From: Methanolacinia petrolearia DSM 11571
Lineage (GTDB): Archaea; Halobacteriota; Methanomicrobia; Methanomicrobiales; Methanomicrobiaceae
Assembly (NCBI RefSeq): GCF_000147875.1
Contig: NC_014507.1
Location: forward strand, 1,178,001-1,242,000
Direction of reading: 5' to 3'
Length of the DNA stretch: 64,000 nucleotides
Shown here: positions 63,601 through 64,000 of the stretch, one piece after another
Numbering within the stretch: position 1 is the first letter of the stretch
Layout: every line of letters starts with the position of its first letter
Translations under genes and position numbers: made by a program
The notes under the pieces: model-generated
Databases searched by the model: none
The model's input: only the letters and a program-made list of their open reading frames with translations
What the model was told of the DNA's origin: nothing

Positions 63601-64000
63601 GAAAGAAGGAGGTGCTCAATACGACCTACATCGGAACGAGTAACGGAATAATGACGTTCGAAGGATATTCGCCTAACGGTCTGTCGATGTTCGGGCTGGC
63701 TGCGACGACACAGCAACCGGAAGTAACTGCTTCTCTGGCCTCGATCCCGGCATCGGGCGGAGGCACATCTGCGATCGGAATTGACAGTGCAGAGAACCTT
63801 AAGGCCGGAGATTTGGCGACGCTTCACTTCGATGAAACGAGCATCTACGAGATGGATGTCTATGCAAAGACCGACATCCCGGTATTGTTTGTCACAGTTG
63901 AAGCCGGGATTATGCCCGAGGGAGCCGAAGCTCCGGAAGGCGACGTGTACGAGTACATTGCCTCGTTCTTATACGACACACCGGCCGAAAACGTGAGCAA
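57642..64000 (+). CDS. Giant PKD / beta-propeller / DUF3344 surface protein, N-terminal part
   Basis: Open from TTG 57642 to the window end, at least 2119 residues. A signal peptide (about 1-28, A-S-A) is followed by DUF3344 (28-285), PKD (292-375), an eight-repeat PQQ-like beta-propeller (380-743; each with D-G-T-I-Y-V-G and L-Y-A-I-N-P), five PKD domains (744-1156), a second DUF3344 (1156-1410), two PKD (1412-1575), a jelly-roll carbohydrate-binding-like domain (1580-1716), one PKD (1718-1803) and a PGF-pre-PGF domain (about 1909-2023). PKD units carry W-D-F-G-D-G and H-T-Y. The PGF-pre-PGF domain predicts a C-terminal archaeosortase-processed anchor beyond the window. TTG follows GGTGAT by four bases. 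Probably an adhesin or S-layer-associated protein. Confidence 0.85.
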   Translation, partial: MKKADAQLKLFISAIFIVLLMIIPASAGTILPDTIGTDSLSSFCLNVANNGGASANIYDDGTYAMCFKESSQNGLTFETGDSIDTDEIGESISGSSTSGSFYLNFYGSEGGVQKVILMVAVNGTIQDNFSAHFEATGYNVGYNSTSLYGDLHSLTTSDISYETGVSESFEKDDFTYGPQVTRPPETTAIYNGQDTGNTEENFSVMFVDTGLGILGNKIGDYTSIANSGLNNAGKLKVDYQVENLGESMMVVDAYGWIYSGSDDPSSPNPSISWTNIGTDGELKILNQTSASVEPVVSFTSNVTSGDAPLSVQFNDTSSGSPTSWSWDFGDGSSSTEQNATHTYSGAGTYSVNLTATNSGGISNSTVVSDYITVSISPGSLLADSAWPEFGYDSNNSGQSPYDGPQTATLKWGPVSLGIMTYLGGVAIGSDGVLYVPTQSGLFALDPDTHETKWCFSPGPQIDSIPAISSDGTIYVGAVGGYLYALSSEGSEIWNMTEAGNYITSPAIGPNGIIYSAYKSNFNAIYPDGTIKWNTTLGASVSYNSPAIGSDGTIYVGSDDKNLYAINPDDGSVKWNYSTGDKIRTSPAIGLDGTIYVGSSDGALYAINPDKTVKWIYDANNNYGADFKYCSPVIGPDGTIYIGSYGDSLLFAINPDGTEKWTLDTEKYVKSITIGNDGTIYFGSYTSASTTSSFIYAVNPDKSIKWKLPLADNWYSSPTIDSDGTLYIGSYANGNLYAIENVVDFTTTDNTFGAGSLTVQFSGFSSRTVSSSSWYWEFGDGTNYTGQNPPAHTYFSDGSYTVNLTITDQDSGEAFTASKPGYVMVYAAPEANFSADVTSGQVPMTVSFTDTSLNTPAEWLWDFGDIGIGNTSELQNPTHTYLSSGEYTVKLYVKNPAGSDTFSSTISVVAQATPVVEFEASVTEGQAPLDVTFTDLSENSPFLSWEWDLNGDGVIDSTDQNTTHTYDVYGIYNVSLTVTNYGGNSNVTKTIIVGKQDQPVAAFEANKTVGMPPLSVSFTDNSTGYNITSWHWDFGNGNTSAEQNPVYIFESEGNYSVSLNVTNDGGSNVTLSRIVVRDMLTPVANFTVNRTYGMSPLPIKFIDDSEFEPISWEWDFGDGTSSTEQNPVHTYTKNGNFTVTLKATNDAGSDTITKTDYIKSSYTNARPLPLNQSLNLYVANDEGVKYNIENGVTNEAKGYQDYVFVNNTYFMLYTESVGGVNALHVSNDPSVKYGQVTKTTNGSGEFWITHTGGQPNMHDGVLLLAVNGTIPDDFSVHIRSSGYDFEPPMASGLNDNNIGPLTYVKGAVNQTFTREDFIYGPQNWRPHRFGAYNVFQGQDMSDTSNTFELMFIDLDVGCTQTVSDGYIKVEYEFNNLTTFAVFNAYGWYNASNHGTGFVMSSTGTEYQVFGTTEPPVVGFDVSTMIGTALEPVQFNDTSSGMPYSWYWDFGDGITSTEQNPEHIYTEPGVYTVNLTATNYVGSNTTSTEIKQISGKLPEPSFTADVKSGVSPFEVNFTDTSTNSPVSWEWDFGDGTTSTEQNPAHWYAPGLYTVSLSVGNNGGNSTHTEEEYIVVTGNSSADRIVNSGFETGDNTGWELGSSAAISTAQVHSGNYSGYINYHGYVDSDCSIAQNFDLTDVSSISFWGYVTGAMDGYPQYYKIYIDDELVQTDKCSGPYTWTEYNVSIEKYVGVHEVKIGYDNGGITIDSYIDDLSTVTETSEPVSHFVAKSNTKGEYPLKVQFTDASSNYPTEWAWDFDGDGKIDSKEQSPAYTFENVGNYSVTLTTKNEKGDSSSARKNYITVKGVQKLTKDVSIKNNGTLTNSSTGSKQYTVNQSEVQVSGNNIIVDSGSYTITIKSDKTPTTNGDSLVSDVTGIELETDPVEAVLDELGNVSGSVDIELNDLPEDSGLEVTIEKGNSGSGTAFQIAASSSGLNVDNVAYTMNIVKSNLTNGKEIKEARITMSVPESWVEANGGIESIKIIRIAEDGKKEVLNTTYIGTSNGIMTFEGYSPNGLSMFGLAATTQQPEVTASLASIPASGGGTSAIGIDSAENLKAGDLATLHFDETSIYEMDVYAKTDIPVLFVTVEAGIMPEGAEAPEGDVYEYIASFLYDTPAENVS

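Overview
The window is archaeal chromosome from a hydrogenotrophic methanogen, most likely of the order Methanomicrobiales. The evidence is an Eha-type energy-converting [NiFe] hydrogenase operon, a methanogenesis marker 8 protein, the coenzyme F420 ligase CofE, an archaeal Sec61-beta/SecG, ADP-forming acyl-CoA synthetase, and secreted PKD / DUF3344 / PGF-pre-PGF surface proteins. The many PAS-rich sensor kinases and pseudo-kinases also fit this order. The genus (for example Methanolacinia or Methanoplanus) is only a guess.

Layout. 1-7.3 kb: end of an MFS transporter, a receiver-PocR-PAS histidine kinase, a DNA glycosylase, a periplasmic-binding-domain histidine kinase and an AI-2E-type permease. 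7.3-11.3 kb: an accessory patch with hairpin repeats, a lone MNT nucleotidyltransferase, an AAA-ATPase/DUF4276 pair that looks like a defence module, and a gene remnant. 11.3-25.5 kb: transporters, an RRM protein, a lipase-like hydrolase, a 1368-residue HEAT-repeat protein carrying five FliM-N-like LSQ-E-I-D motifs, a HicBA pair, a repeat cluster, ADP-forming acyl-CoA synthetase and a deleted methyltransferase. 25.5-35 kb: a Cthe_2159-type lipoprotein, a phosphotransfer-dead signalling protein, moeA, marker 8 and a Kef-type antiporter. 35-39.3 kb: a DUF4258/YgiT-type toxin-antitoxin pair, two copies of a YlbF-family gene plus a small partner, and a flavodoxin-ferredoxin gene with its TetR regulator behind a palindromic operator.

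39.3-42.8 kb is AT-rich and repeat-dense: TTTGCAAA clusters, 10-11 bp TTTACTGAA iterons, a decayed RelE beside an intact antitoxin, HicB fragments, a HEPN protein and tRNA-Leu(UAG). 42.8-49.6 kb is the eha operon, with nearly every gene overlapping the next by 1-8 bases. One subunit (EhaE) has no canonical start codon and appears to begin at AUA.

49.6-56.2 kb holds two zinc-ribbon proteins, a CheY-CheC-histidine kinase operon, relics (a cofE fragment and an antitoxin-toxin fusion), cofE, secG, an amidohydrolase, UspA and a CBS protein. 56.4-64 kb holds two secreted surface proteins. The second runs off the window after more than 2100 residues of PKD, beta-propeller and DUF3344 domains. The two share an upstream sequence motif.

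The most notable items are the AUA-start ehaE, the HEAT protein with five FliM/CheY-docking-like motifs, the AAA/DUF4276 candidate defence pair, the duplicated cysteine-tailed YlbF cassettes, and an unusual number of decaying toxin-antitoxin and duplicated gene fragments.
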